A stretch of 64,000 nt of DNA. Source: an uncultured Bacteroidota bacterium. Its GTDB lineage: Bacteria > Bacteroidota > Bacteroidia > B-17B0 > Aurantibacillaceae. The stretch covers positions 1-64,000 of the forward strand of contig CALMVZ010000004.1 in NCBI GenBank assembly GCA_937873155.1, given 5' to 3'. Position numbers and translations under genes: made by a program. The notes under the pieces were generated by a model, which was not told where the DNA came from, searched no databases, and was given only the letters and a program-made list of their open reading frames with translations. This document shows, in pieces, positions 15,507 to 24,585 of this stretch. Every line of letters starts with the position of its first letter. Positions within the stretch are counted from its first letter, which is position 1.

Positions 15507-18500
15507 TTATTCTTTAATGATCTTTACAACCTTGTTTTGCGAATTATTCCTGAGCTGTACAAAATAAACGCCATCATTTAGTTCACGAATATCGAGCAAA
15601 GTTTTTTCGCCGGTTATTTCCTGTTTTATAACTGTTTGTCCGATCAAATTGATCACAGAAACAGTTGTGTTGGTTGAAACGTTTTGGATCTCCAGTGTAA
15701 ACAAACCGTTATTAGGATTAGGGTACACTACGATCTCTGAACTCCAAACTCCCAACGGCTGCAAGCCTGTGCAAGCAGAAACGTTTTGTGTGAATGTGGT
15801 TGAGTCTGTACAGCCGGCAGCACTTGTACCTGTTACGGTATAGGTTGTTGATACCGTTGGGGAAACGGAAATGCTGGTACCCGGGCCTCCCGGGTTCCAC
15901 ACGTAATTAACAGCGCCATTAGCTGTAAGGGTGGCTGATTGCCCAACACAAATCAGGGTGTTGGATGTACTTGCGGTAACCGTTGGGTTAGGGCTAATAT
16001 TTAAACAAACCGTTGCAGTATTTTTGCAACCATTAGCATCTGTACCAGTCACTGTATAAGCACAACTGCAAGCTGTATTAAATGGAAAACATGGTGATTG
16101 CTGAGTAGAAATAAAAGCGCATGGGCCAGTCCAGGTATAAGTATTGGCGCCGGATGAGGATAAGCAACCTGTGTTACCATTACACGCCGCAGAGAATGAA
16201 TTTGCCGTTACAGTTGGTAATGGAAAGGCGGTTAAAGTATAGGATTGTGAAGTTGTACAATTGCTGGCATCAGTAACTGTAGCATTATACACTCCTGCTC
16301 CTAAACTTGCGGCGAGGGAGTTTGTACTAACTGACGGTGACCACGAGTAGGTATAACCCGGTGTGCCGCCGCTAACATTTAAAGTAATACTGCCGTTTGT
16401 TTGTCCGGCGCATCCTGCATTGGAAGTTGTTGCGCTTACAGATGGAGAATTGGGATTAGATAAACTTTGGGAAATATTAATTGAGCAATTATTTGCATCT
16501 TTTACTGTGCAGGTATAGGAGCCTGCACCAATACCGGTGGCTGTAGAAGTTGTGCCGCCTAAAGGAGACCATGAATAGGTTAAGCTGCCGGTTCCTCCAC
16601 TTGCAGAAATTGTGATTGCTCCGTTGGTTAATCCACAACCCGGAGACGCTGTTGATACAACAGAAGCTGTAATTGCAAGAGGTTGTGTTATTGTAAACGT
16701 TTTAATTATCGAGCAAGAATTAGCATCGGTAATTGTACATGTAAAGCTGCCATTTGAAAGACCGGTTGCAGTGGCTGCTGTACCACCGGCAGGAGACCAT
16801 GAATAGGTTAAGCTGCCTGTTCCGCCGGAAGCGCTAACACTTGCCATACCATTAGACGCACCGTTGCAGGTAATGTTTGTTTGAGATTGAGTTGCGGTAA
16901 TTGCAGTTGGCTGTGTAACATTTACAGAATTTACACTGGTACAACCATTCGCATCAGTAACGGTTACAGTTTTTACACCAGCATTTTGTCCGGTAATAAC
17001 AGAAGTAGTTGCGCTTGTTGACCAGGAGTATGTGTATCCTGCTGTACCACCGCTTGCGGTTACTGTAGCCGAACCATTGGAACCACCATTACATAAAATG
17101 TTTGTAACCGCAGTGGCTGAATTTACTGCAGATCCGGGCTGAGAAATATTTACCGATTTAACCGAAGTGCATCCGTTGGCATCGGTAACTGTTACAGTTT
17201 TTACACCGGAGGTTTGTCCGGTGATAACAGAAGTAGTTGCACTTGTTGACCATAAGTATGTGTATCCCGCTGTACCACCGCTTGCTGTTACAGTTGCAGA
17301 ACCAGTTGAATTGCCAAAGCATAAAACATTTGTTACGGCAGTTGAGGTAACGAGAGCTGAAGGCTGGTTGATGTTCACTGAATTTACATTGGTACAACCA
17401 TTGGCATCGGTAACTGTTACAGTTTTTACACCGGAGGTTTGCCCGGTGATAACAGAAGTAGTTGCGCTTGTTGACCAGGAGTATGTGTATCCTGCTGTAC
17501 CACCGCTTGCGGTTACAGTTGCAGAACCTGTACTGCCACCATTACATAAAATGTTTGTAACCGCAGTGGCTGAATTTACTGCAGATCCGGGTTGAGAAAT
17601 ATTTACAGATTTAACCGAAGTGCAACCGTTCGCGTCGGTGACAGTAACGGTCCGCACCCCTGCGTTTAAGCCGGTAATAACCGAAGTTGTTTGTGCGCTT
17701 GACCATAAGTATGTGTAACCCGGAGTACCGCCGCTTGCTGTTACAGTTGCAGAACCCGTTGAGCCACCAAAACACAAAACATTAGTAACCGCGGTTGAAG
17801 TATTAAGCGCTGAAGCGGGTTGTGATATAGTAATTGATTTAATACTTGTACATCCATTCGCATCTGTTACAGTTACTGTTCTTACTCCTGAGTTTAATCC
17901 GGTAATAACCGAAGTTGTTTGAGCTGTTGACCACAGGTAAGTATAACCCGGTGTTCCGCCTGAAGCTGTTACTGTAGCCGAGCCGGTTGATCCTCCAAAA
18001 CACGCAACATTTGTTACAGCCGTTGATGTATTAAGTGCTGAGGCGGGTTGAGTTATAGAAACTGTTCTTGACGCTGTTGAACCGCAACTGTTAGTAGTAA
18101 CACAAGTATATGTTCCTGCACTTAAACCGGAGGCGGTTGCTGCATTACCTCCGCTTGGACTCCATGTATAAGTAAACGGTCCGCCACCAGAGGCGCTTAC
18201 GGTTGCAGAGCCTGTACTTCCTCCAAAACACGCAACGTTAGTTTGACCTGATAAATTCAAAGTAGGAGTAGGGCAAGGCTGAGTTACACAAAATATAGGA
18301 TTAACACCCGGGAAATAAGTTCCTCCCGGATCAATATTATAAGTTGTTGTCTCGTTTGTTAACCAGTTTGCCTGGCTGCAAATAGCGCTTAGTACTGTGT
18401 TTTGTGTTCCGCACTTAATACCGGTGTAAACATTATTATCACCGTGATAGCCGCCTAAACTTGCATCATAATTAAGAGCAATTGCAGTTAAACCAAGAGT

Positions 18501-19103
18501 CAGACCCGGAGGAATATAAGAGTTACCATTGTTAGGAGCGCCTGAACCAGGTTGAAGAAATTGACCTGCAACTTGCGGCACAGCATTGTGTGTGGTGGCA
18601 AATGGATTTGTCCACCCGAATACCCAGTTTGATACTGTGGTAGCGTTTGGCCCCTGGAAAATAAACCAATTGTCACCTCCTGCCGGTGAAGGACAAGTTC
18701 CCGGAGCTGTATTAGTCCAGCCTGTAACTACAACTGTTCCCGGTAAACCACTTACAGATGGACCTGTTGCAACTGTTATGGTCATTTTAATTACAGTGTT
18801 AGCCGCTATACTACCTGTGGTAGTCCAGGCAATAGAGCCCTCGGCGGTGTTGGTTAAAGAAACGGCGGCAAAACCGCTTAAAGCAGAATCATATCCATAA
18901 TCGGTTATCCTTATAGTAGTGCCCGCGCTTATATTTACAAATGTTACCATGGTTAATTCGTAAGGGACAACATCATAATTAATTCCAATAATAGCCATGT
19001 CGCCGGGAGCCAAAGTCGTTTGGGCTTTTGATCCCTGGAAAATCAGAAATGCTAATAATGTAAAAAACAGATTTTTTAATTTTTTGCCTTGTCTCTTAAT
19101 CAT
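15507..19103 (-). CDS. SprB-repeat surface protein with T9SS type A sorting domain
   Basis: 1198 residues in four parts. (1) A signal peptide ending QGSKAQ. (2) An unrecognised N-terminal beta-rich domain, about 30-265, beginning 'LAPGDMAIIGINYD'. (3) About nine SprB-type repeats of roughly 75 residues (pattern 'CFGGSTGSATVTASGGTPGYTYLWS...TVTDANGCTS...QP'), then two diverged Cys-rich repeats. (4) A C-terminal T9SS type A domain ('VYPNPNNGLFTLEI...GVYFVQLRNNSQNKVVKIIKE'). It should be exported by the type IX system and fixed to, or released from, the surface; SprB repeats are known from gliding adhesins. A TATATTTG box on the minus strand (19154-19161) could be its -7 element. Confidence 0.9.
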   Translation of the reverse strand: MIKRQGKKLKNLFFTLLAFLIFQGSKAQTTLAPGDMAIIGINYDVVPYELTMVTFVNISAGTTIRITDYGYDSALSGFAAVSLTNTAEGSIAWTTTGSIAANTVIKMTITVATGPSVSGLPGTVVVTGWTNTAPGTCPSPAGGDNWFIFQGPNATTVSNWVFGWTNPFATTHNAVPQVAGQFLQPGSGAPNNGNSYIPPGLTLGLTAIALNYDASLGGYHGDNNVYTGIKCGTQNTVLSAICSQANWLTNETTTYNIDPGGTYFPGVNPIFCVTQPCPTPTLNLSGQTNVACFGGSTGSATVSASGGGPFTYTWSPSGGNAATASGLSAGTYTCVTTNSCGSTASRTVSITQPASALNTSTAVTNVACFGGSTGSATVTASGGTPGYTYLWSTAQTTSVITGLNSGVRTVTVTDANGCTSIKSITISQPASALNTSTAVTNVLCFGGSTGSATVTASGGTPGYTYLWSSAQTTSVITGLNAGVRTVTVTDANGCTSVKSVNISQPGSAVNSATAVTNILCNGGSTGSATVTASGGTAGYTYSWSTSATTSVITGQTSGVKTVTVTDANGCTNVNSVNINQPSALVTSTAVTNVLCFGNSTGSATVTASGGTAGYTYLWSTSATTSVITGQTSGVKTVTVTDANGCTSVKSVNISQPGSAVNSATAVTNILCNGGSNGSATVTASGGTAGYTYSWSTSATTSVITGQNAGVKTVTVTDANGCTSVNSVNVTQPTAITATQSQTNITCNGASNGMASVSASGGTGSLTYSWSPAGGTAATATGLSNGSFTCTITDANSCSIIKTFTITQPLAITASVVSTASPGCGLTNGAITISASGGTGSLTYSWSPLGGTTSTATGIGAGSYTCTVKDANNCSINISQSLSNPNSPSVSATTSNAGCAGQTNGSITLNVSGGTPGYTYSWSPSVSTNSLAASLGAGVYNATVTDASNCTTSQSYTLTAFPLPTVTANSFSAACNGNTGCLSSSGANTYTWTGPCAFISTQQSPCFPFNTACSCAYTVTGTDANGCKNTATVCLNISPNPTVTASTSNTLICVGQSATLTANGAVNYVWNPGGPGTSISVSPTVSTTYTVTGTSAAGCTDSTTFTQNVSACTGLQPLGVWSSEIVVYPNPNNGLFTLEIQNVSTNTTVSVINLIGQTVIKQEITGEKTLLDIRELNDGVYFVQLRNNSQNKVVKIIKE
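16908..18046 (-). repeat. five near-identical SprB repeat units in DNA (225-228 bp period)
   Basis: Repeats 2 to 6 of the SprB protein are so alike in DNA that the same phrases recur at fixed distances. For example 'accaggagta' at 17021 and 17474 is 453 bp apart, with the related unit at 17249 between them (228 and 225 bp). Third-position identity shows recent duplication or conversion, and the array should be prone to copy-number change and to assembly collapse. Confidence 0.8.
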
Positions 19104-19254
19104 GATGGTAAATTTTTTTGATAATGAATTTCTTGAATATATTTGAATAGAATCAAATATAATATTTTTAGTTTTAATTACTAAAATCTAAATTTTTAAG
19201 ACTTTAATAATTTTAAATAAGTGCAGTGTTTTCAACATTAATAAAAAAATAAAT

Positions 19255-19284
19255 AAGACTGACTTTATCTTAAAAGTCAGTCTT
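19255..19284 (-). terminator. terminator hairpin downstream of the second tail-collar gene
   Basis: AAGACTGACTTT (19255-19266) pairs with AAAGTCAGTCTT (19273-19284) across a 6-nt loop. On the minus strand it is followed by a T-rich run. It lies 22 nt beyond the stop of the gene ending at 19307 and separates it from the SprB-repeat gene. Confidence 0.8.
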
Positions 19285-19306
19285 ACTAAACATAATTTCA
19301 ATTTAG

Positions 19307-19927
19307 TTAAGGCTTTGTAGGATACATGCCATTCACACAAATAATATAATTAAGTCCTAAGTACGGTTGCATATTTGAAAATGGCTGGCTTGACCCTGTG
19401 TTACCAATTTGCAAACCGGATGCGTTTACAGTTAACCCGCTTGAGTTAACACTTATAGCGCCAGTGTTAAGGGTGGTGTTATCTGTGTTGTTTGCGTATA
19501 ATCCGCCGCCGCCGCCTTCAATACCAAGATATTGTCCTGAAGGGTTGCTGCCATTTTGCACGGTATTATTAACTTTCATTGTAGCTGTAATATTCCCGGA
19601 AACAGCCACAGTGTTTTGACCAACTAGCGGATGGTTGTGAGCCGGAAGTTGATTCAGGGCAAGGGTTGTCATTTCATTTCCGCCGCGTACGCCTAATGAA
19701 TAATTAGTGCCTGATACAGGTGAAACACCAGGATTAACAGGTACGATGCCTCTTAGGTCGGGTAAATTAAAGCTAACATTCACAGTTCCACCATAGGTGG
19801 TGCCCAAAAGCGAATATAGAGCTTGATACTGATTCACCGGTAAAAGTCTGCCATCGCAAAACATCCAGTTCATTGGTGCAAAATTGCCTGCGAATAAAAT
19901 AATTTGTGCTAAATAACCGTCATCCAT
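19307..19927 (-). CDS. phage tail-collar domain protein (MdpB/microcystin-dependent-type), copy 2
   Basis: 206 residues. The N-terminus has the collar signature 'GYLAQIILFAGNFAPMNWMFCDGRLLPVNQYQALYSLLGTTYGG', then 'FNLPDLRG' and 'LPAHNHP'. The C-terminal half is a Gly/Asn/Thr-rich region. Single-gene relatives are widespread in bacteria outside prophages, with unknown function. No other phage genes are nearby, so this is not a prophage fragment. It is a tandem paralogue of the gene at 19975-20595 and shares an exactly identical 104-bp block with it. Confidence 0.85.
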   Translation of the reverse strand: MDDGYLAQIILFAGNFAPMNWMFCDGRLLPVNQYQALYSLLGTTYGGTVNVSFNLPDLRGIVPVNPGVSPVSGTNYSLGVRGGNEMTTLALNQLPAHNHPLVGQNTVAVSGNITATMKVNNTVQNGSNPSGQYLGIEGGGGGLYANNTDNTTLNTGAISVNSSGLTVNASGLQIGNTGSSQPFSNMQPYLGLNYIICVNGMYPTKP

Positions 19928-19974
19928 AATTTTTAGTTTTTAGTTTATAAATAATTGAATTGTTTTAAATTTTA

Positions 19975-20595
19975 TTATTGCTGTGAAGGATATTGCCCAT
20001 CTACACAAATCAGATAGTTAAGTCCTAAGTACGGTTGCATATTTGAAAAGGGTTGATTTGATCCTGCAATGCCAACCTGCAAACCTGAGGCATTTACAGT
20101 TAAGCCACTTGAGTTAACATTTATGGCGCCTGTATTTAATGTTGTATTGTCGGTAGTATTAGCATACAGTCCGCCGCCGCCGCCTTCAATACCAAGATAT
20201 TGTCCTGAAGGGTTGCTGCCATTTTGCACGGTATTATTAACTTTCATTGTAGCTGTAATATTCCCGGAAACAGACATAGTGTTTTGACCAATTAGCGGAT
20301 GGTTGTGAGCCGGAATCTGATTCAGAGCAAGGGTTGTCATTTCATTTCCGCCGCGGGCACCTAGTGTATAGGTACGGCCTGATACAGGCGAAACGCCGGT
20401 ACAAACCGGTACTATGCCCCTTAAGTCGGGTAGATTAAATGTAGCCCCCGATACTCCTCCGTATATGTTTCCTAAAAGCGAATACAGAGACTGATACTCA
20501 ACTACAAGAAGGGTTTGACCATTGCAAAACCTCCAGCTTTTCGGTTCAAAATTTCCTGCGAATAAAATAAGTTGTCCTAAATAACCTTCATTCAT
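19975..20595 (-). CDS. phage tail-collar domain protein (MdpB/microcystin-dependent-type), copy 1
   Basis: 206 residues, the same length and layout as its neighbour: 'GYLGQLILFAGNFEPKSWRFCNGQTLLVVEYQSLYSLLGNIYGG', 'FNLPDLRG', 'IPAHNHP', and a Gly-rich middle. The N-terminal third differs clearly from copy 2, whereas the segment coding for 'SGNITATMKVNNTVQNG' through 'GIEGGGGGLYAN' is nearly or fully identical. It is 47 nt upstream of copy 2 and co-oriented, so the two are likely co-transcribed. No signal peptide is evident. Confidence 0.85.
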   Translation of the reverse strand: MNEGYLGQLILFAGNFEPKSWRFCNGQTLLVVEYQSLYSLLGNIYGGVSGATFNLPDLRGIVPVCTGVSPVSGRTYTLGARGGNEMTTLALNQIPAHNHPLIGQNTMSVSGNITATMKVNNTVQNGSNPSGQYLGIEGGGGGLYANTTDNTTLNTGAINVNSSGLTVNASGLQVGIAGSNQPFSNMQPYLGLNYLICVDGQYPSQQ

Positions 20596-20690
20596 AATGT
20601 TTAGTTTTTATCTAATAAGTATTGAAATTAGGACCTAATTCAGAACGGGCAGGAAAAATGATTTGAAATGCAAGACTTTGTATTTGAATG

Positions 20691-20718
20691 AAAAAGACAC
20701 TAGGTATTTTTACCTAGT
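20691..20718 (-). terminator. terminator downstream of the LytTR regulator
   Basis: Arms ACTAGGTA (20699-20706) and TACCTAGT (20711-20718) with a 4-nt loop. On the minus strand the stem is followed by GTC and TTTTT. It lies 24 nt after the response-regulator stop, so it probably ends the kinase/regulator transcript. Confidence 0.75.
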
Positions 20719-20742
20719 ATAACTAAGGCTTAAAGCAGGAAA

Positions 20743-21444
20743 TCAAAAGCGGGCGCGATAATTCATAATCATTTCAAACTGATCGGCAATGTTGCGGGAA
20801 ACGGGCAATGTGTTTCCATTGATCTCAACATCTTTTTTAGAATATCTGTAAGCTTTCGACATATTTATAATATAAGAACGATGGATCCTGAAAAAGAGGT
20901 CTTTATCAAGTTGCTCCATCATACTATCGAGGCTTTGGCGGCTTACCACTTTTTTATCCTCACAAAAAATATTGATATAATTCCCTTCGCCTTCTATGTA
21001 AAAAATCATATTAAATGGAATGATCACCGTTTCGTAGCCATCTTTAATATGGAGGTTATTATTCCGGTTTTGATCTATTTTCGCTGCAATAAGGTTCAAA
21101 CTGGCATAAAGATCTGATTTTTTAAATGGTTTGGTAATATAGGCTGCGGGTTTGGTTTTCACGATCTCTTTGATCATGGCCATGTCGGAGTGGGCTGTGA
21201 TATATATAAATGGTATTTTAAGATTGGCATTAATGTATTCGCCAAGTTCAAGACCGTCAAGCTCTTTTTCCATTCTTATATCAAGAAGGGCCACATTTGG
21301 TTTTTTTTCATGAAGAAGTTTAATCGCTTCTTTTTTTGAATGTGCAAGATGAATTTCTTTGCAGCCAAAGTCACCGAGTACATCCTTGAGGTCTTCAGCT
21401 ATTAGAACTTCGTCATCAACAATTAATGCTTTAAGATTTTTCAT
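20743..21444 (-). CDS. LytTR family response regulator
   Basis: 233 residues. The receiver domain (1-120) has the acidic pair 'VDDE' at 9-12, the phospho-acceptor Asp55 in 'ALLDIRM', and the Lys in 'TKPF' near 105. A LytTR DNA-binding domain occupies about 130-233, with 'LHIKDGYETVIIPFNMIFYIEGEGNYINIFCED' and 'FFRIHRSYIINM'. It is the output partner of the kinase whose 3' end overlaps its start by 14 nt. LytTR factors usually bind paired direct repeats; I could not find a clear target nearby. Confidence 0.93.
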   Translation of the reverse strand: MKNLKALIVDDEVLIAEDLKDVLGDFGCKEIHLAHSKKEAIKLLHEKKPNVALLDIRMEKELDGLELGEYINANLKIPFIYITAHSDMAMIKEIVKTKPAAYITKPFKKSDLYASLNLIAAKIDQNRNNNLHIKDGYETVIIPFNMIFYIEGEGNYINIFCEDKKVVSRQSLDSMMEQLDKDLFFRIHRSYIINMSKAYRYSKKDVEINGNTLPVSRNIADQFEMIMNYRARF

Positions 21445-23296
21445 TCCGGGTTGTGTTTTGAAATATTAAAGTGTAAACAAGTCCGTTAGCGTTTTTGAAA
21501 GTGTATTCGCCTTTTATTTGTCTCGAAAAAATATTTATCAGCCTCATTCCAAGTTTTTCGGGTGAGGATGATATCTTGTCCGGGATGCCTTTACCGTTAT
21601 CGTGTACAGAGAATGTGATTTTATCTTCATCGTTTTTATGAAGGTCTATTATGATCCGCGGTTCTTTAGTTCCTGAAAACGCATATTTTATGGAGTTGGA
21701 AACCAGTTCTGAGGTGATCATACCTATGGCAATGGCCTTTGGAGAATCAAACATCAACTCATCGCTATTAATTGAAAAGCTTATCGAAATATTTTTTGAA
21801 TTAACAATATCATTGATCGAGCTCACCAGTTCATTCAGGTATTTATTAATTTCTACACTGTCCATATTATCCTGGTTATATAACATTTCATGCACAAGTG
21901 CCATGGACCTGATCCTTCTTGAGGCGTCATTGAGGGAGTCTATTTCAGGTGTGCTTTTACTTGAGTGGATTTGCATGTTAATAAGCGAACTTACAAACTG
22001 CAGGTTGTTTTTTACCCTGTGGTGGATCTCCTGTATCAGTGTATCTTTTTCTTTGTTTTTTTGATTCAATATTTTATTGGTGTGGTAAATCCTCCTGGTT
22101 AGAAGAACGATAACGACCAACAAGGCAACAAGAACCGCCAGCAAAATATAAATAATCAGGTTCTCCCTTTTTTTCTGAACAAGATCTTTTTCTGTTTCTT
22201 TAAGTTCGCCGGAAACCAAAGTGATCTGTTGTTTATATTTTTCATTCTCATATTTCTCTTGAATGTTATTTACCTCTGCATCAAAGATCTTTTGATTTTT
22301 TTCCAGGATCGCTTTGTAATAATCCTGCCGAATGCGGAAACAATTAAGGCTATCACCCATAAAAAAATAACAATTGCTTAGTTCAAAATAAACCTGGTCG
22401 AGTGGATAATCTATATTTTTTTGCTTAACCATACGTATGATTTTTTCATAATAGGGGATGATCTGAAGCTTGGGAAAAGAATTATGCGACAAAAGCTGCG
22501 CCTGGTTAAATATTCCATGTATTGCATCAGCATCAGCTCCCGTTTCGGTCCACAACTCTACCGCTTTTTTATAGCACTTCATGGCAGAGTCAATCATCGA
22601 CCTGTTCTTTAATGAGAATCCTATTTCATTCAGAGAGACAGCTTCAGAGTTCTTGTCGTTAATCTGCCTTGCGAGTTCGAGCGATTTAAGTGAAAAAAAT
22701 ACAGACGAATCTAAGATGTTGTTTTCGTTCTCGATTGCTGCATACCGGTTATATATTCTGATGAGTTTTGGAATATCGTTTATTCCTGAATTATAATACA
22801 ACGTGATAGCTTTTCTGATGTAATTTGTTGCATCGTGATAATGACCAAGGCTTCTGTAGTATTCGGCAACATCCGTGTAACATTTTGCAAGATTTGATTT
22901 GTCATTTTCAGATTCGAAGAGTTCAATTGTTTTTAAGTAATATTGTAGAGATGTTGCAAGGTTACGGGAAAGTTTATAGGTATTAGCCATGTGATTATAA
23001 ACTTCACCAAGCAATTTTTTATTTTTTGGTATTTTAATTAAAGGAATAAGCGTAAAGAGTATCTTCTCTGATTTTACATAATGTGATTTTTTATTGTAAA
23101 GTGTTGTAAGGTAACATGAACTCCGGATATAACTCGCGGTATCGTGAATGGGGCCGGATAAACAATTTTCCAACTTTCGAATCGACGAATCAATGCTGGT
23201 GAATGATTTTAATGAATCGAGGCACGGTAGCTGGCCATAAACAAATGAACTGATCGCGATGGTTACAGCAACAAGAATATACAAAACTCTTTTCAC
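21431..23296 (-). CDS. TPR-containing sensor histidine kinase (HisKA_2)
   Basis: About 621 residues from a GTG at 23296. That start gives a proper signal peptide (VKRVLYILVAVTIAISSFVYGQ); the longer frame from 23392 has no signal and overlaps the Omp85 gene. The periplasmic part (about 55-340) consists of tetratricopeptide-like helix pairs ('YNHMANTYKLSRNLATSLQYYLKTIELFE', 'CYTDVAEYYRSLGHYHDATNYIRKAI'). A coiled coil, one membrane helix (about 380-400), the HisKA_2 box 'EIHHRVKNNLQ' (about 423-433) and a HATPase domain with 'DNGKGIP' follow. The signal sensed through the TPRs is unknown. Confidence 0.9.
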   Translation of the reverse strand: MKRVLYILVAVTIAISSFVYGQLPCLDSLKSFTSIDSSIRKLENCLSGPIHDTASYIRSSCYLTTLYNKKSHYVKSEKILFTLIPLIKIPKNKKLLGEVYNHMANTYKLSRNLATSLQYYLKTIELFESENDKSNLAKCYTDVAEYYRSLGHYHDATNYIRKAITLYYNSGINDIPKLIRIYNRYAAIENENNILDSSVFFSLKSLELARQINDKNSEAVSLNEIGFSLKNRSMIDSAMKCYKKAVELWTETGADADAIHGIFNQAQLLSHNSFPKLQIIPYYEKIIRMVKQKNIDYPLDQVYFELSNCYFFMGDSLNCFRIRQDYYKAILEKNQKIFDAEVNNIQEKYENEKYKQQITLVSGELKETEKDLVQKKRENLIIYILLAVLVALLVVIVLLTRRIYHTNKILNQKNKEKDTLIQEIHHRVKNNLQFVSSLINMQIHSSKSTPEIDSLNDASRRIRSMALVHEMLYNQDNMDSVEINKYLNELVSSINDIVNSKNISISFSINSDELMFDSPKAIAIGMITSELVSNSIKYAFSGTKEPRIIIDLHKNDEDKITFSVHDNGKGIPDKISSSPEKLGMRLINIFSRQIKGEYTFKNANGLVYTLIFQNTTRNEKS

Positions 23297-23382
23297 AGGC
23301 ACTAAAGTAATTAAACAATGGGAAAAAATAAGGCCGGTGTTATGAAATACTTTCTTTTGTATTTGAAATGTATAACCTGGTT

Positions 23383-24462
23383 TTAAAAACATTCTCCCAA
23401 AGTAAAATACAATCCGCTATTGTATTTGCTATAGTAACCATAATCTATTCTGACATTCAGGTTATCTTTTTTCAGCATGGATAAACGAATACCACCTCCG
23501 AAGCTGTAACGTAATTCATTTTTCGATAAAGGATTTTGCGGGCTATACACATTACCAACTCCGCCAAAAGCAACAAGGCTTAATCTCCAGATGATTGGAG
23601 CACGGTATTCTGCAATGAAGGTTGTCATGTTGCGGTCACGTAACCGTCCCTGGTAAAAGCCGCGCATGTTGTCTTGACCTCCGAAGCGAGCATAATTCCT
23701 CATAGGCGGTTCTCCGTACGTTGAATAATTGTACAACTGAAATGCAAGAACATGGTTCAAAATTATTTTTTGAAAAAGGCGGACATCGATCACCATCTTT
23801 GTAAAATCGTAATGGCTTCCGAGACCTTCATTATAACGGGTGACATGACTATTAAAGAAAAAACCTTTCGTAGGCCAAAACGCTTTATTGCGTGTGTCGT
23901 AACTTACACTTAAACCTAAACCTGAATTTGCATATGGTTTTTTTCCTGTGAAATTCAGGGTGTCAAATATCCCGCCATCCAGATATTCAATTTTAAATAC
24001 ATTTTGGAATTCGTAGATCAGTCCGGTGAAAAAATGATCGAACAGTTGTTTTTTAATATGCATGTAACAGCCATATTGTTCGTATTTGTAACGTTCCTGC
24101 CATTCGTCTTTTGTTTTCGGGCCTAAACCCCAGAAGAATTCAGGAAAATAAGAGTGGCCTATATCTGCATATAATATATATTTCTCTTTCGGGAAATAAA
24201 TGGTTGCATCTATGAATTGGAAATTTTGTCCGCGCTCTGTAAAAATAACAGCGGCATTTACTGATGAAGTCCTTGTAAGCGTATCTTTTCGTGTTGTTGT
24301 TTTGAAAGTGGCTGAACCAGAGGCGCCGTAACCCCAACCGGTTTCCGGTGTACGGAAAAGTGCCGGTAAAAATAAATAATTTACATTCTTAGTGCTATCC
24401 TGTTTGAATTGCGCCTGGAGCAGGGAAGAAACAAAAACAAATATGAGACTTATTTTTCGCAA
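23383..24462 (-). CDS. BamA/TamA (Omp85) family outer-membrane protein
   Basis: 359 residues with a signal peptide (ending LLQAQ) and a C-terminal beta barrel ending in Phe, as outer-membrane proteins do. The Omp85 barrel motif is present: 'RFGGQDNMRGFYQGRLRDRNM' contains the G-x-RG-F and GR-RD pattern. POTRA domains are missing; almost the whole protein is barrel, as in the short 'surface antigen' type. The start is TTG; no ATG is in range. It lies directly upstream of the TPR kinase gene (87 nt to the GTG start), so the barrel protein and the two-component system may be co-transcribed. Confidence 0.82.
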   Translation of the reverse strand: MRKISLIFVFVSSLLQAQFKQDSTKNVNYLFLPALFRTPETGWGYGASGSATFKTTTRKDTLTRTSSVNAAVIFTERGQNFQFIDATIYFPKEKYILYADIGHSYFPEFFWGLGPKTKDEWQERYKYEQYGCYMHIKKQLFDHFFTGLIYEFQNVFKIEYLDGGIFDTLNFTGKKPYANSGLGLSVSYDTRNKAFWPTKGFFFNSHVTRYNEGLGSHYDFTKMVIDVRLFQKIILNHVLAFQLYNYSTYGEPPMRNYARFGGQDNMRGFYQGRLRDRNMTTFIAEYRAPIIWRLSLVAFGGVGNVYSPQNPLSKNELRYSFGGGIRLSMLKKDNLNVRIDYGYYSKYNSGLYFTLGECF

Positions 24463-24509
24463 CGGGTTAAAGAGACTTAAGGGATTAAAGGGACAGAATA
24501 GATAAAAGG

Positions 24510-24556
24510 GATAAAAAAGAAAAAAGGGACAAATTGATCTATCTCTTTTGTCCCTT
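24510..24556 (-). terminator. terminator downstream of glyA
   Basis: AAGGGACAAA (24524-24533) pairs with TTTGTCCCTT (24547-24556). On the minus strand it is followed by two T-runs (complement of 24510-24523). It lies 30 nt beyond the glyA stop. The surrounding 24463-24590 is made of degenerate AAAGGGA / TCCCTT words that could fold into a longer imperfect hairpin. Confidence 0.75.
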
Positions 24557-24585
24557 CTGTCTCTTTAGTTCTCACTGTCCCTTCT

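Noticed and set aside
19307-20595. Prophage tail region
   Set aside because: Two collar-domain proteins occur, but there are no other structural, lysis, integrase or packaging genes on either side.
23297-23392. Upstream start of the sensor kinase
   Set aside because: The longer frame overlaps the Omp85 gene and hides the signal peptide; the GTG at 23296 gives a normal exported N-terminus.
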